Source of the DNA: Hyphomicrobiales bacterium | Lineage (GTDB): Bacteria; Pseudomonadota; Alphaproteobacteria; Rhizobiales; Rhizobiaceae | Reading direction: 5' to 3' | Length of the DNA: 60,108 bases | Assembly (NCBI GenBank): GCA_900473175.1 | Contig: UCKM01000027.1 | Coordinates: 1 to 60,108, forward strand | Program-made: the position numbers and the translations under genes | Notes under the pieces: generated by a model | The model's database searches: none | What the model was told of the DNA's origin: nothing | Seen by the model: only the letters and a program-made list of their open reading frames with translations | Shown here: piece after piece, positions 16,401 through 25,843 of the stretch | Layout: every line of letters starts with the position of its first letter | Position numbering within the stretch: the stretch's first letter is position 1

Positions 16401-18733
16401 TGTGGGAACCGCTAGGTCACGGCGTTATAAAAGTGGCAACGCGCGAAGTGATCTGGATCTGGCGCGACCGGGTGGCTTTGTTTCTCGTTATCGGCATTCC
16501 GCTTATTGCCTTCAGCATTTTGGCTGCAACATTTAGCAATGCCGTGATACGGGACCTCAGGGTCGACGTCGTGGACCAGGATCGTTCCCAGACATCGACG
16601 ACTTATGTCCAGGCGATCAGCTCCGCTCCTGGTGTAAATGTCACCAAGCGATCGACCGACCTCAATGACGCCATGCACGCCGTCCGCTCAGGGGAGGCGA
16701 TAGCAGCCGTCTACATTCCGAGAAAATTCGAAAGCGACATTGCTGCGGACAGGCGTCCGCAGGCGGTGGTATTCTATAACAAGCAGTACTTCACCCCGGG
16801 CAATATCGCATCGGGTGCTTTGCAATCGGCAATCGGTGCCGCAACGGCGGCGTTGCCAACGGCGGGCCAATCCGGCTCCTATACACCGGGGCCTCTCGTA
16901 GTCGAGCAGTATGTGCTGACCAACCCGGCTCTGAACTATGCCCAGTTCCTACTGAGGGCAATTCTTCCCACGGTCCTTCACATCGTCATTGCCATCTCAG
17001 CGGGCTATGCTGTTGGTTCCGAGTTTGGATCACGCGACAAGCGTGATTGGTTCGCAGCGGCCGGGAACAGCGCGACGGTGGCCCTTGTCGGCAAGCTGCT
17101 GCCGTATTTCGGCATTTTTATCGTAATGTTGGCCGTCGGGATGGTCATCATTCACGGATTCTACGAGATACCGTTCCGCGGCAACGCCTTCATGATGGTC
17201 GCCGCAGCATGCATGCTCATCATCGCCTACCTTTCGCTTGGCTCGCTGCTTCAACTGCTGGTCAAGAACCTTGCCACAGGTCTGACGCTGACCGGCATCA
17301 TCTGTTCGCCAGCGTTCGGGTTCGCTGGTGTCGGCTTCCCGGTTCTTGCGATGGGGACGTTCGGACGCTTCTGGGGTTCGCTTCTGCCGCTGCGCTGGTA
17401 CATCCAGATACTGTTCGATCAGGCGGCGCGCGGCGTCCCGGTGCGCGACTCTGCCGAGCCGTTCATCCACCTCGGTGGGCTGGCCATTGGCTTTTTCTTT
17501 GTTGCTTTGTTGCTTCTCCGCTCGTTGATTCGCAATCCAGGGTCGGTGAAGGAAGAGCCTTTTCAACCAGAGCCTCCATGGAAGCCGGGTGTTGTCGCCG
17601 CATTCAGCGCCGAATATGCACGCATCCTGCGCGATCGCGGTGCGCTCGGTTTGATTGTCCTCGGCCCGATCATCTACGGACTGTTCTACCCGCAACCCTA
17701 TATTGGCCAGCTGATACGAAAGATCCCGATTGCTGTCGTTGACAGGGATCGGTCTCATCTGAGCCGGACGATCGTTGAGACGCTGGACGCGGACGAAGCC
17801 ATTCGTGTTGCAGATCGACCCCAAACACTGGCCGAAGCGCAGGCGGCCCTCGCCAAGCGGGAAGTATTCGGCATTGTCGGCATTCCGCAGGGTACAGAGC
17901 GCGAAGTCATGAAGGGGGCGAAAGCAAGATTGGCGGCCTATGCCGATTCCGCCTATTTCCTGCTCTACAATCGAACCTGGCAGGGCATCGTCGAAGCAAC
18001 AAGCACGGTGACCGCAAACGTATTATCGCGCGGCGCACGTACTGATGGCAGCCTCTATCGCGCGGCGCTCGTAAAGAGTTCCCCAATCGAGGTGCTCAAC
18101 CAGCCGTTGTTCAATCCGACGGGGGGCTATGGGAGCTACATCGTTCCAGCCGCCTTCCTCTTAATTCTTCAGCAAACCCTGCTGATGGGGACCGCAACGA
18201 TTGGAGGCGTTGCTTTTGAACAGGGCGGCCACGCGGCCCGCCGCTTGCGCAGTTCTGTCGCCTCCGTGATAGGGCATAGCATCGCGCATCTATTGCTTGC
18301 CCTGCCGGGGTTTGCCCTCTATCTCATCGTGCTTCCACGTTTCTACGGGTTTTCGTCCAATGAGCGGGTTCTCGACCTGTTCGTTGTCGCCATACCCTTC
18401 ATTCTTGCGGTCAGCTTCATGGGGCAGTTCGTCGGTTCCTGGTTCAGACGTCGGGAAACTGCAGTGTTGCTGCTCATCGCCATCAGTCTGCCGCTCTTCT
18501 TCCTCGTTGGGGTAGCGTGGCCAATTGAAGCAATCCCCGGCATCCTTCGCACGCTGAGCAAGGTTTTTCCGAGTACATCGGGCATTGATGCGCTGGTGCG
18601 CGTCAATCAGATGGGGGCATCGGTTCGAGACATCTGGGATGACTGGACGAGGTTGTGGATCCTGGCAGGGATCTACGCCGCCCTTGCCGTTTTCGTACCT
18701 CGGTTGGCTTCCACGTGGAGGGGCAGCAAATGA
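16400..18733 (+). CDS. Fused double ABC-2 type permease
   Basis: A 777-residue inner-membrane protein made of two ABC-2 permease units in tandem. Each unit has an N-terminal helix, a large periplasmic domain (first VDVVDQDRSQTS, second IAVVDRDRSHLSRT) and about five membrane helices. The two periplasmic domains clearly repeat each other, so the gene arose by duplication and fusion. It corresponds to both permease halves of a YhhJ-like exporter. No ATPase gene is adjacent on either side; both neighbours are HlyD adaptors. The ATPase must come from elsewhere or the transporter works in another way. Start is ATG 16400, overlapping the upstream stop; ATG 16382 is an alternative. Confidence 0.85.
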   Translation: MWEPLGHGVIKVATREVIWIWRDRVALFLVIGIPLIAFSILAATFSNAVIRDLRVDVVDQDRSQTSTTYVQAISSAPGVNVTKRSTDLNDAMHAVRSGEAIAAVYIPRKFESDIAADRRPQAVVFYNKQYFTPGNIASGALQSAIGAATAALPTAGQSGSYTPGPLVVEQYVLTNPALNYAQFLLRAILPTVLHIVIAISAGYAVGSEFGSRDKRDWFAAAGNSATVALVGKLLPYFGIFIVMLAVGMVIIHGFYEIPFRGNAFMMVAAACMLIIAYLSLGSLLQLLVKNLATGLTLTGIICSPAFGFAGVGFPVLAMGTFGRFWGSLLPLRWYIQILFDQAARGVPVRDSAEPFIHLGGLAIGFFFVALLLLRSLIRNPGSVKEEPFQPEPPWKPGVVAAFSAEYARILRDRGALGLIVLGPIIYGLFYPQPYIGQLIRKIPIAVVDRDRSHLSRTIVETLDADEAIRVADRPQTLAEAQAALAKREVFGIVGIPQGTEREVMKGAKARLAAYADSAYFLLYNRTWQGIVEATSTVTANVLSRGARTDGSLYRAALVKSSPIEVLNQPLFNPTGGYGSYIVPAAFLLILQQTLLMGTATIGGVAFEQGGHAARRLRSSVASVIGHSIAHLLLALPGFALYLIVLPRFYGFSSNERVLDLFVVAIPFILAVSFMGQFVGSWFRRRETAVLLLIAISLPLFFLVGVAWPIEAIPGILRTLSKVFPSTSGIDALVRVNQMGASVRDIWDDWTRLWILAGIYAALAVFVPRLASTWRGSK

Positions 18734-19710
18734 CATCGGCTGGTTTAAGGCGGTTCGCCCTCATAGTCCTCGTGATCGCTTTGGTGGCAGGTTCGGCCTG
18801 GTACATGGCAGGGCGCTTGGGGACCTCGCAAGCCGCGGCGGCGCTACCGGGGATGGTACGACAAACGGAGATACGCATTGCCCCCGAGATTACCGGGCGT
18901 TTGACGTCCGTGTCGGTCACGCCGGGACAGCATGTTCACAAGGGCGATGTGCTCGCCGTTCTGAGCAATCCGGAACTGGCCGCCTCGGTGGAGCAGGCTA
19001 GGGCAGCGGCGGTGAGCGCCAAGGCGGAACGTGCCCGGATTTATTCGGGCGTTCGTGCCGAACTGGTGGCGATTGCCGCTGAAAGCATCGACACCGCGCA
19101 GGCAAACCTGCTTCTGGCTCAACAGCAAGTGGCGCGTTCGGCGAAGCTCGTGGCCAAGAACTTCGCAAGCCGCCAGCAGCACGACGAGAACATTGCATCG
19201 CTTGGCAAGGCTGAGGCCGATCTCGACCTCAAGCGGGCACAATATGCCGCCGCGAAAGCCGGGCCCACGAAGGAGGAGCGCGAGGTTGCCGATGCGAATG
19301 TGGTGCTGGCCGAAGCCTCATTCGCCGAACTCGAAGCGAGGTTTGCCAAGACAACATTGACCGCGGCGACGGATGGCGTGGTCGGCATTCAGGTTTCCGA
19401 GATTGGCGAGGTCATTCCGCCCGGCAGGCCCGTTATGACAATGGACGTCGAGGGAGAGCGCTGGTTCAGTTTCACGATCCGGGAAGATTTCCTGAAGGGG
19501 CTGAACGTCGGGGCTCAGACATCACTGACAAGGGACGATGGATCCAAAGTCGATGTGCGTGTCACGGAATTGCGGCCGCTCGGTGAATTTGCGACATGGC
19601 GCGCGGCACGCGCTGTCGGTGATCACGACCTCAACAGCTTCAGGCTGCGGCTCGACCCGGTCGCAAAAGTAGAGGGGCTTGAACCCGGAATGACGGTTTG
19701 GCTGCAATGA
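18730..19710 (+). CDS. HlyD-family membrane fusion protein (second copy)
   Basis: A 326-residue adaptor with one N-terminal membrane helix (LIVLVIALVAGSAWYMA), a lipoyl half (ITGRLTSVSVTPGQHVHKGDVLAVL), an alpha-helical hairpin, the second lipoyl half (TLTAATDGVVGIQVSEIGEVIPPG) and a beta-barrel. Start ATG 18730 overlaps the permease stop (ATGA). It is related to but clearly different from the adaptor at 15336. Having one adaptor on each side of a double permease suggests that each permease half pairs with its own adaptor; that is an inference. Confidence 0.87.
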   Translation: MTSAGLRRFALIVLVIALVAGSAWYMAGRLGTSQAAAALPGMVRQTEIRIAPEITGRLTSVSVTPGQHVHKGDVLAVLSNPELAASVEQARAAAVSAKAERARIYSGVRAELVAIAAESIDTAQANLLLAQQQVARSAKLVAKNFASRQQHDENIASLGKAEADLDLKRAQYAAAKAGPTKEEREVADANVVLAEASFAELEARFAKTTLTAATDGVVGIQVSEIGEVIPPGRPVMTMDVEGERWFSFTIREDFLKGLNVGAQTSLTRDDGSKVDVRVTELRPLGEFATWRAARAVGDHDLNSFRLRLDPVAKVEGLEPGMTVWLQ

Positions 19711-19732
19711 ACAATTTGGGCAGCAGATCATC

Positions 19733-21238
19733 ATGACGTTGTCAGAGATCATCGGCGATCCGATTATCCAGACCGGAACTTTGGCGGTCGTGGGAGCGCT
19801 GATTTCGCGCGTTGCGCTGCGCAACCTTCCGACCTGGCATCTGGTCTTCCAGGTTACGTTCTTCGTTTTGCTGACGGGGCTGCTGCTCTACCATGGTATC
19901 GTCCCCTACCAAGCGAGCCCTCCGACTGCCTCCGTCGTCGAAATGATATTCATTGGCATCGCCAAAATAATTTGGTGGCTCAATGCAGCGTGGGCACTGG
20001 TCGGGTTCACGCGGGTGTTTTTGATCTTCGAGCGACGTCCACGCGAGGGACGTCTCATTCAGGACCTTGTCGTCGGCGTTATCTATCTCGGCGTTGTGCT
20101 CTCGGTCGTCGCCAATGTGTTCAGCCTCCCAGTCGGAACGCTTATCGCCACATCGGGCGTTCTGGCCATTATCCTTGGCCTTGCCCTGCAGAGTACGTTG
20201 AGCGACGTCTTCTCCGGAATTGCCCTCAATCTTGGCCGTCCCTATGCGGTCGGCGACGTGATCGTGCTCGGTGACGGAACGGAAGGTAAGGTCGTCGAAA
20301 CCAACTGGCGCGCAACGCACCTTCTCAATGGCGCGAATGACCTTGTCGTCGTGCCGAATAGCGATCTTGCGAAAGCGAGGTTGGTCAATATGAGCAGCCC
20401 GGACCGAAGCCACGGCGCGACCATCGCCGTACGCTTCGTACCCACCACTTTGCCGGCGGTCATCGCGGACGTCATGCGCGCGGTTCTGATCAGTTCAACC
20501 TCCATCCTGAAGTCGGCTGATTCCGGCGTTCAAATCAAATCGCTCGACGGTTCGGCGGTCGAACTGGAGTTGTCGTTTCGCGTGGCCGACCTTGCCACTG
20601 TTGGAGCAGCCAAGCACGAGATTTTCGACCTGATCTACCGCCATAGCAAGGCCGCCGGCCTGCAATTGGCGAAAGAAGCCGGCGAGGGCACGGCTATCCC
20701 TGCGGCGGATCTCCAATCACAGATGCGATCGACACAGATGCGTTTTCTCGATGCCATTCCGCTCTTTGCGACACTGACCGAGGATGAAAAGGAAGTTCTC
20801 GCCAGCGCGATGCAGCGGCGCACCTTTCAAAAGGGTGACCTCGTCGTCGAACAGGGCGGCGAGATGAAATCCTTGATGATCGTCCGCTCCGGTGTCCTTG
20901 GCGTTACCCACAGCGAAGGCGGGCGGCAGCTGGAACTCGCCAGGCTTGCGCCCGGCGACTATTTTGGCGAAGCTGGCCTCCTGACCGGGGCCGGCGAGGC
21001 CGGATCTATCGGGGCTTTGACTTACGCGGTTGTCTACGAGATCGCGAAGGCGACGCTCGCTCCGTTGCTGCACGATCGGCCAAGTCTCGTCGATGAACTT
21101 GGCCTCATCCTTTCCAGGCGGGCAGAGGCCGAAAAGCATCTGTTCCGCAACAGCGCGGAAACGGCGGGCATCCACGCTGTTCCGGGCCTCGTCAAAAGAA
21201 TTCGGCAGCTGTTCGAGATTTCGCATGGCGCGCACTGA
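19733..21238 (+). CDS. MscS-type channel with cyclic-nucleotide-binding domain
   Basis: A 501-residue membrane protein. About four helices come first, then the pore helix and beta domain of the MscS family (LAIILGLALQSTLSDVFSGIALNLGRPYAVGDVI at about residues 140-175, with VVVPNSDLAKA). The C-terminal 150 residues are a cyclic-nucleotide-binding-like domain (QKGDLVVEQGGEMKSLMIVRSG, then LAPGDYFGEAGLLTG). This is the architecture of bacterial cyclic-nucleotide-gated MscS relatives. In place of the Arg-Thr/Ser pair that holds cAMP after GEAGLL, the sequence continues TGAGEAGS, so nucleotide binding is uncertain. It follows the export operon by 22 bases and may be transcribed with it. Confidence 0.87.
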   Translation: MTLSEIIGDPIIQTGTLAVVGALISRVALRNLPTWHLVFQVTFFVLLTGLLLYHGIVPYQASPPTASVVEMIFIGIAKIIWWLNAAWALVGFTRVFLIFERRPREGRLIQDLVVGVIYLGVVLSVVANVFSLPVGTLIATSGVLAIILGLALQSTLSDVFSGIALNLGRPYAVGDVIVLGDGTEGKVVETNWRATHLLNGANDLVVVPNSDLAKARLVNMSSPDRSHGATIAVRFVPTTLPAVIADVMRAVLISSTSILKSADSGVQIKSLDGSAVELELSFRVADLATVGAAKHEIFDLIYRHSKAAGLQLAKEAGEGTAIPAADLQSQMRSTQMRFLDAIPLFATLTEDEKEVLASAMQRRTFQKGDLVVEQGGEMKSLMIVRSGVLGVTHSEGGRQLELARLAPGDYFGEAGLLTGAGEAGSIGALTYAVVYEIAKATLAPLLHDRPSLVDELGLILSRRAEAEKHLFRNSAETAGIHAVPGLVKRIRQLFEISHGAH

Positions 21239-21254
21239 ACTAATTCACTACCCA

Positions 21255-21419
21255 TCATTCAGGGCCATTATCCAGCGGCCGATCCTCATCGTGCAAAATG
21301 CGCTCCGAAGTACCGTCGAGATCGTCATACTGGCCATTCTTCAGCGTCCAGAGGAATAGTCCCAGCCCAGCGAGACCCAAGCCGAGTGAGATGGGAATGA
21401 GGAAGAAATAGCCGCTCAT
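21255..21419 (-). CDS. ccoS: cbb3-type oxidase assembly protein CcoS
   Basis: A 54-residue protein: one transmembrane helix (YFFLIPISLGLGLAGLGLFLW) followed by the family hallmark LKNGQYDDLDGTSERILHDED. CcoS helps mature the cbb3 terminal oxidase. Start ATG 21419 overlaps the end of the ccoI remnant (ATGA-type), keeping the standard ccoI-ccoS order. No cbb3 structural genes are in the window, so this gene is an orphan relic unless it serves a chromosomal oxidase; it may also be untranscribed since its upstream gene is cut. Confidence 0.88.
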   Translation of the reverse strand: MSGYFFLIPISLGLGLAGLGLFLWTLKNGQYDDLDGTSERILHDEDRPLDNGPE

Positions 21420-21652
21420 TGTGCCACCCGCTCCGACTGCCAACGAACGTGGCTTTCGGGAACCGGTTCAGCCTTAAGACGCAGCGCATTGGCGACCACG
21501 ATTACTGACGAGAGCGACATCGCAATTGCCGCGATAAACGGCGTTGTATAGCCAAGAACCGCGACTGGGAGCGCCACCACGTTGTAGCCGATCGCGATAG
21601 CAAAGTTTTGCCTGACCAGCTTGGCTGCATCCTTTGCGACCTGATAGGCGAC
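21416..21652 (-). pseudogene. ccoI: C-terminal end of copper ATPase CcoI/FixI
   Basis: About 78 codons of the C-terminus of the P-type ATPase CcoI (FixI) that supplies copper to cbb3 oxidase: AAKLVRQNFAIAIGYNVVALP, then LGYTTPFIAAIAMSLSSVIVVANALRLK. The upstream part is replaced at about 21652 by IS110 transposase sequence. Over 600 N-terminal residues including the catalytic aspartate are absent. Confidence 0.85.
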
Positions 21653-22096
21653 TAACAGACCACGGATGTCGTTCTCGATGGCGATGGCTTTTTCCTGCAA
21701 CAGCTTCCGAGCTCGCAAAAGAACACGTTTCTTTTAACTCTCCAATGTTTTGACATGCACCGCCTGATAGAGATTGACCCGCATCATCTGCGCGATCCCG
21801 CGGGCATCATTTCGGTCGCTCTTGTTGGCCTGCTGGGGCCTTCAGAAAGGCGTTCGCGTGGCGTGTCTCAATGCAAATAACCGTGCCTTCGCAAGCCCGT
21901 CGAATAGCCATTGCGACATCGGCCCTGCCTCCAAACCGACACGCTCGATGTTCAGATCACTCCGTGACTTGAGCAAGTCGACCAAAATCATCCGGATGGG
22001 TGATGGCGTTGTCCTCGCAGACGATTTTGCGTTCTTGATCGAGGATGCAAACAGAAGTAGTCTTACGGAAGTATCCAGGCCAACGTAATGTTTCAT
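21653..22096 (-). mobile_element. Truncated, frameshifted IS110-family transposase
   Basis: Starts at 22096 with MKHYVGLDTSV, the usual IS110 opening. Shortly after it the frame is shifted; TSVCILDQERKIVCEDN is in the neighbouring frame. Near 21800 comes NKSDRNDARGIAQMMR, followed by LYQAVHVKTLES. An in-frame TAA at 21734-21736 replaces a glutamine codon, after which KKRVLLRARKLLQEKAIAIENDIRGLL continues to the junction with ccoI at about 21652. Only the N-terminal half is left, and the element cannot encode an active transposase. Confidence 0.82.
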
Positions 22097-22500
22097 TGCT
22101 GCGCTTCTCCTCTTGATGCTTGTGGCTGCTTATCGACAGACCACGTTTCATCAACCTGAAGCGCAGCACCCACGACGCTGCGGCCAACAGTCGTGGCTGA
22201 CCGCGCGGGGAGGCCTTTGCAAGATGGCTCGGGCGCTCGGCCGAATATCCCATCTTAGCCCGAAATCAGCCCGCAAATATCACCTAACATCAACAGGCAT
22301 ATGACGTTTCCGGAATTGAAGTCCTTAACCAGAAGCCACACCGATGGCGGGATGACCTAGCTGCTGATTCCAAGTCCGTTGCCAAGATAATGCCAGAAGG
22401 AGAGCCCGAAGCTTTTTACAGATCTTCTTCAGCCGGAGCCAAGGTATCGGGCACAACACGGCACCGGCCGCGAAACGAATCCTGGCAACGACGCGAGTTC
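22097..22500. other. Left-end flank of the IS110 relic and intergenic DNA
   Basis: The first 150-200 bases are upstream sequence of the IS110 relic (AGAAGCGCAGC just before its ATG on the minus strand). The rest carries no recognisable gene. Confidence 0.4.
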
Positions 22501-22806
22501 TTAAATCCCTGAACCGTCGAGCTGCTCAGCGTCTTCACCTTCCCAGGGTGAGGGCATAGAAGTGCGATCGAGATTGGCCGAGGGCATCGGCATCCAGCAC
22601 TTCAATTCCGGGTCGGCATATTCGACGACGCGGCCGGGTGAGGAATCAGAGGCGCGCCAGCCTTCGGCACCGAACTGGTCGCCATTCGACCAATACGCAA
22701 GATCAACTTCTGCCTGCCCCTGTTCGGACGGGCGGATCGTGACGAGGATTCGACTTCCGTCTTTCGGCGCGCTTGCCATGTGGCGCCAGCGGTCTGGCTC
22801 GTCCAT
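22501..22806 (-). CDS. Conserved hypothetical protein, WRPM-type
   Basis: A 101-residue soluble protein starting MDEPDRWRHMASAPKDGSRILV. The opening W..MASAPKDGS.ILV is common in small rhizobial and phage-related proteins of unknown role, and the C-terminal WMPMP repeats the type. Start ATG 22806 has AAGAGGAAA 5 bases upstream, better than ATG 22824. No operon partner. Confidence 0.65.
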   Translation of the reverse strand: MDEPDRWRHMASAPKDGSRILVTIRPSEQGQAEVDLAYWSNGDQFGAEGWRASDSSPGRVVEYADPELKCWMPMPSANLDRTSMPSPWEGEDAEQLDGSGI

Positions 22807-23394
22807 CGTTTTTCCTCTTGCCATACTGCAGTTGCAAGTGTCGCCTCGCCATCGAAAACGGTCAACTTAAACTTTTTGCACAACCCATCCTGCGAATTAT
22901 GTTGCGAACCGCCGCTTGACAACGAATGGTCGCTCGGGGAATGGCGTGGTGTGCTGCAGCATGTGCCATGGCTCGGCCGGCTGCTGGCCGCCGCGGTTGC
23001 GTCAGGGCCAGTCTCGGACCACGGCACATCTCCCCACAGTCAATCTCGGCCTGAAATCAACACGGAAAGGGTTTCGTTCTTTCGAGATGAAGATGAGGGA
23101 CTTCTGACGCTGGCTATGAATTTGGCGGCCACGCTACCCCGCCTCTAGCACCTACAGCGTTTGGTGTGTCAGGCGACAGGTCCAAATACCATGCAGCATG
23201 TTCTTAATACCGCTGCTGCTTGCGGACGACCTGCCTGACCGCACTGCTTGTCATCGCCAATTTATAGGTGGCCAAATTTTCGCAGCGATAGTAGCTTCCA
23301 GCGATACGCTGTGGATGGTTGTAAACGGCTGCATCGCCTTAATCGCTGAGGTTCGCGGCCGGGACGGATTAATTCAAACACAGGGACGAATTCC
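22807..23394. other. Upstream region of the cio operon
   Basis: No gene recognised in 588 bases; frames on both strands lack family motifs. It must contain the promoter of cioA. I looked for an FNR/FixK-type TTGAN6TCAA box and did not find a clear one. AGGGACGA just before 23395 serves as binding site for cioA. Confidence 0.4.
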
Positions 23395-24831
23395 ATGCTA
23401 GGATTCACTGCGCTTGAGCTGGCCCGAATTCAGTTTGGTTTTACGATTTCATTTCACATTATTTTTCCTGCAATCACGATCGGTCTTGCGAGCTATCTCG
23501 CCGTTCTTGAAGGTTTGTGGTTGTGGAAGCACGATGTCGCTCATCGCGACCTGTACCATTTTTGGTCGAAAATTTTCGCGGTTAACTTTGCAATGGGCGT
23601 CGTATCTGGCATTGTGATGGCCTACCAGTTCGGCACGAACTGGAGCTATTTTTCTGCATTCGCAGGAAGCATCACTGGCCCGTTGCTCACCTACGAAGTG
23701 CTAACCGCATTCTTCCTAGAGGCGGGTTTTCTCGGCGTCATGCTGTTCGGTTGGAACAAGGTAGGTCCAGGCCTGCATTGGTTCGCTACCATCATGGTGG
23801 CAATCGGAACGCTCGTGTCTGCAACTTGGATTCTCGCATCGAACAGCTGGATGCAGACACCGCAAGGATTCGAAATTATCAGTGGCCGCGTTGTTCCGGT
23901 GGACTGGCTGAAGGTTATTTTCAATCCCTCCTTTCCCTACAGATTGGCGCATATGACCGTGGCGGCATTTCTTGCCACCGCCCTTTTTGTCGGGGCATCC
24001 GGTGGGTGGCATCTGCTCCGCGGCAACGACATTCGTCCAATACGTATTATGCTGTCGATGGCCATGTGGATGCTGGTCCTCGTCACTCCGTTGCAAATCG
24101 CACTTGGCGACGCCCACGGGCTCAACACCCTCAAGTATCAACCTGCCAAGATTGCAGCGATGGAAGGCCATTGGGAAAACAAGCCGGGACAAAGCGTGCC
24201 ACTTATACTGTTCGGATGGCCGGACATGGCAGCTGAAAAGACGAGATTCGCGGTGGAAATTCCTCATCTCGGCAGCCTCATTCTTACCCATGAATGGAAT
24301 AGCCAGTTTCCCGGGCTTAAGGAGTTTGCCCCCGAGGATCGTCCAAATTCAACGGTGGTTTTCTGGACATTTCGCATCATGGTGGGTTTGGGAGTGCTCA
24401 TGCTCTTGTTGGGAGTATGGAGCTTGCTGTTACGGTATCGTCGAACCTTGTATCAATCGAAGCTATTTTTGCGCTTTGCCGTTGCTATGGGGCCCTCCGG
24501 ATTGATCGCCATACTCGCGGGATGGTTTACCACCGAGGTCGGCAGGCAACCTTGGGTGGTGTACGGCGTCATGCGAACAACAGATGCCGTATCAAACCAT
24601 TCGGCTCTGGCGCTGTCGACAACGCTCCTGGCCTTCATCGTGATCTACATCGCGGTTTTCGGCACCGGCGTGAGTTACATGCTGAGGCTGGTGGCCGCAG
24701 GGCCAGCAGACATTCCTAATTCTGAACGTCCTCGGCAAGGTTTGCATCAGACAAAGCGGCCGGCCAGGCCGCTGTCGGCCGCGCCTGACGACGTGGATCC
24801 AGAAATTGACCTGCCGGGAAGCGAGGACTGA
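23395..24831 (+). CDS. cioA: Cytochrome bd-type quinol oxidase subunit I (cyanide-insensitive, CioA type)
   Basis: A 478-residue, nine-helix subunit I of a bd-type oxidase, which reduces oxygen with quinol and does not pump protons. The N-terminal LELARIQFGFTISFHIIFPA holds the heme ligand histidine. GRQPWVVYGVMRTTDAVS is the conserved haem/oxygen block. The Q-loop segment is short, as in CioA rather than long-loop E. coli CydA, and no C-terminal insertion is seen. Its partner cioB starts 4 bases after the stop. The CioA/CydA distinction rests on loop length read by eye. Confidence 0.92.
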   Translation: MLGFTALELARIQFGFTISFHIIFPAITIGLASYLAVLEGLWLWKHDVAHRDLYHFWSKIFAVNFAMGVVSGIVMAYQFGTNWSYFSAFAGSITGPLLTYEVLTAFFLEAGFLGVMLFGWNKVGPGLHWFATIMVAIGTLVSATWILASNSWMQTPQGFEIISGRVVPVDWLKVIFNPSFPYRLAHMTVAAFLATALFVGASGGWHLLRGNDIRPIRIMLSMAMWMLVLVTPLQIALGDAHGLNTLKYQPAKIAAMEGHWENKPGQSVPLILFGWPDMAAEKTRFAVEIPHLGSLILTHEWNSQFPGLKEFAPEDRPNSTVVFWTFRIMVGLGVLMLLLGVWSLLLRYRRTLYQSKLFLRFAVAMGPSGLIAILAGWFTTEVGRQPWVVYGVMRTTDAVSNHSALALSTTLLAFIVIYIAVFGTGVSYMLRLVAAGPADIPNSERPRQGLHQTKRPARPLSAAPDDVDPEIDLPGSED

Positions 24832-24835
24832 TAGC

Positions 24836-25843
24836 ATGGGAATTGACCTACCGCTGATTTGGGCAATCATCATCGCATTCGGGTTGATGATGTATGTCAT
24901 CATGGATGGTTTCGATCTCGGCATCGGAATTCTCTTTCCGTTCGTGCCGGACCGCGATGATCGAGATACGATGGTCAACACCGTCGCCCCAGTATGGGAC
25001 GGCAATGAAACGTGGCTCGTCCTTGGCGGCGCGGCTTTGTTGGCGGCCTTTCCCCTGGCCTATTCGATCATCCTCAGTGCTTTGTATTTTCCCCTCTTCT
25101 TAATGCTCGGAGGCCTCATCTGGAGAGGTGTGGCATTCGAGTTTCGTTTTAAAGCGAATGACAGTCACAAGCCATTTTGGGACAAGGCCTTTGCCTGGGG
25201 ATCGTACATTGCCACTTTTTCGCAAGGCCTGGCTCTCGGCGCTTTCATCAATGGCTTTGAGATTGAAGACGCAGCATTTAGCGGAGGCGCACTCGATTGG
25301 CTCACCCCGTTCAGTCTCTTCACGGGGGTAGCGTTGGTTGTGGCCTATGCCCTGCTCGGTTGCACTTGGCTGATCATGAAAACTGAAGGCGAGTTGCAGC
25401 GGCGTATGATCAAGCTTGCACGGCCAACCACCTTGGCGGTGCTTGCAACCATCATCATCGTCAGTATTTGGACACCGCTGGTGCATGCAGATGTCGCAAA
25501 CCGCTGGTTCGCCTTACCGAATATTTTGTTTTTCGCCCCGGTGCCAGTGCTTGTGTTCGCCACGACATGGGCCATCCTTCGCCTGCTTAAGGGCGAGCCT
25601 CACGTCGCCCCATTTTTATTCACGTTGCTCCTACTCTTTTTAGGTTACAGCGGGCTCGCTATAAGCCTTTGGCCAAATATAGTGCCCCCTGCGATATCCA
25701 TTTGGGAAGCCGCAGGTCCGGCGGAGAGCATGGGGTTCACCCTTGTCGGCGCGCTCCTCGTGATACCCTGCATTCTAGCCTACACGGCGTGGTCGTATTA
25801 CGTTTTTCGAGGGAAGGTAAAGCCAGGCGAAGGCTATCACTGA
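24836..25843 (+). CDS. cioB: Cytochrome bd-type quinol oxidase subunit II (CioB type)
   Basis: A 335-residue membrane protein, subunit II of the bd-type oxidase. Typical blocks: IIAFGLMMYVIMDGFDLGIGILFPF, VWDGNETWLVLGGAALLAAFP, and GLIWRGVAFEFRFK. Eight or nine hydrophobic helices. The ATG at 24836 fits the family N-terminus; an in-frame ATG at 24806 lies inside cioA. Its stop overlaps the start of a small DUF2474-like gene (TGATG at 25841-25845), giving a three-gene operon. Confidence 0.93.
   Translation: MGIDLPLIWAIIIAFGLMMYVIMDGFDLGIGILFPFVPDRDDRDTMVNTVAPVWDGNETWLVLGGAALLAAFPLAYSIILSALYFPLFLMLGGLIWRGVAFEFRFKANDSHKPFWDKAFAWGSYIATFSQGLALGAFINGFEIEDAAFSGGALDWLTPFSLFTGVALVVAYALLGCTWLIMKTEGELQRRMIKLARPTTLAVLATIIIVSIWTPLVHADVANRWFALPNILFFAPVPVLVFATTWAILRLLKGEPHVAPFLFTLLLLFLGYSGLAISLWPNIVPPAISIWEAAGPAESMGFTLVGALLVIPCILAYTAWSYYVFRGKVKPGEGYH

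Noticed and set aside
22780-23394. Open frames upstream of cioA as possible genes or leader peptides
   Set aside because: No ribosome binding sites or motifs, and both strands show scattered frames; treated as upstream DNA.
22807-23394. FNR/FixK-type box upstream of the oxidase operon
   Set aside because: No convincing TTGA-N6-TCAA was seen by eye.
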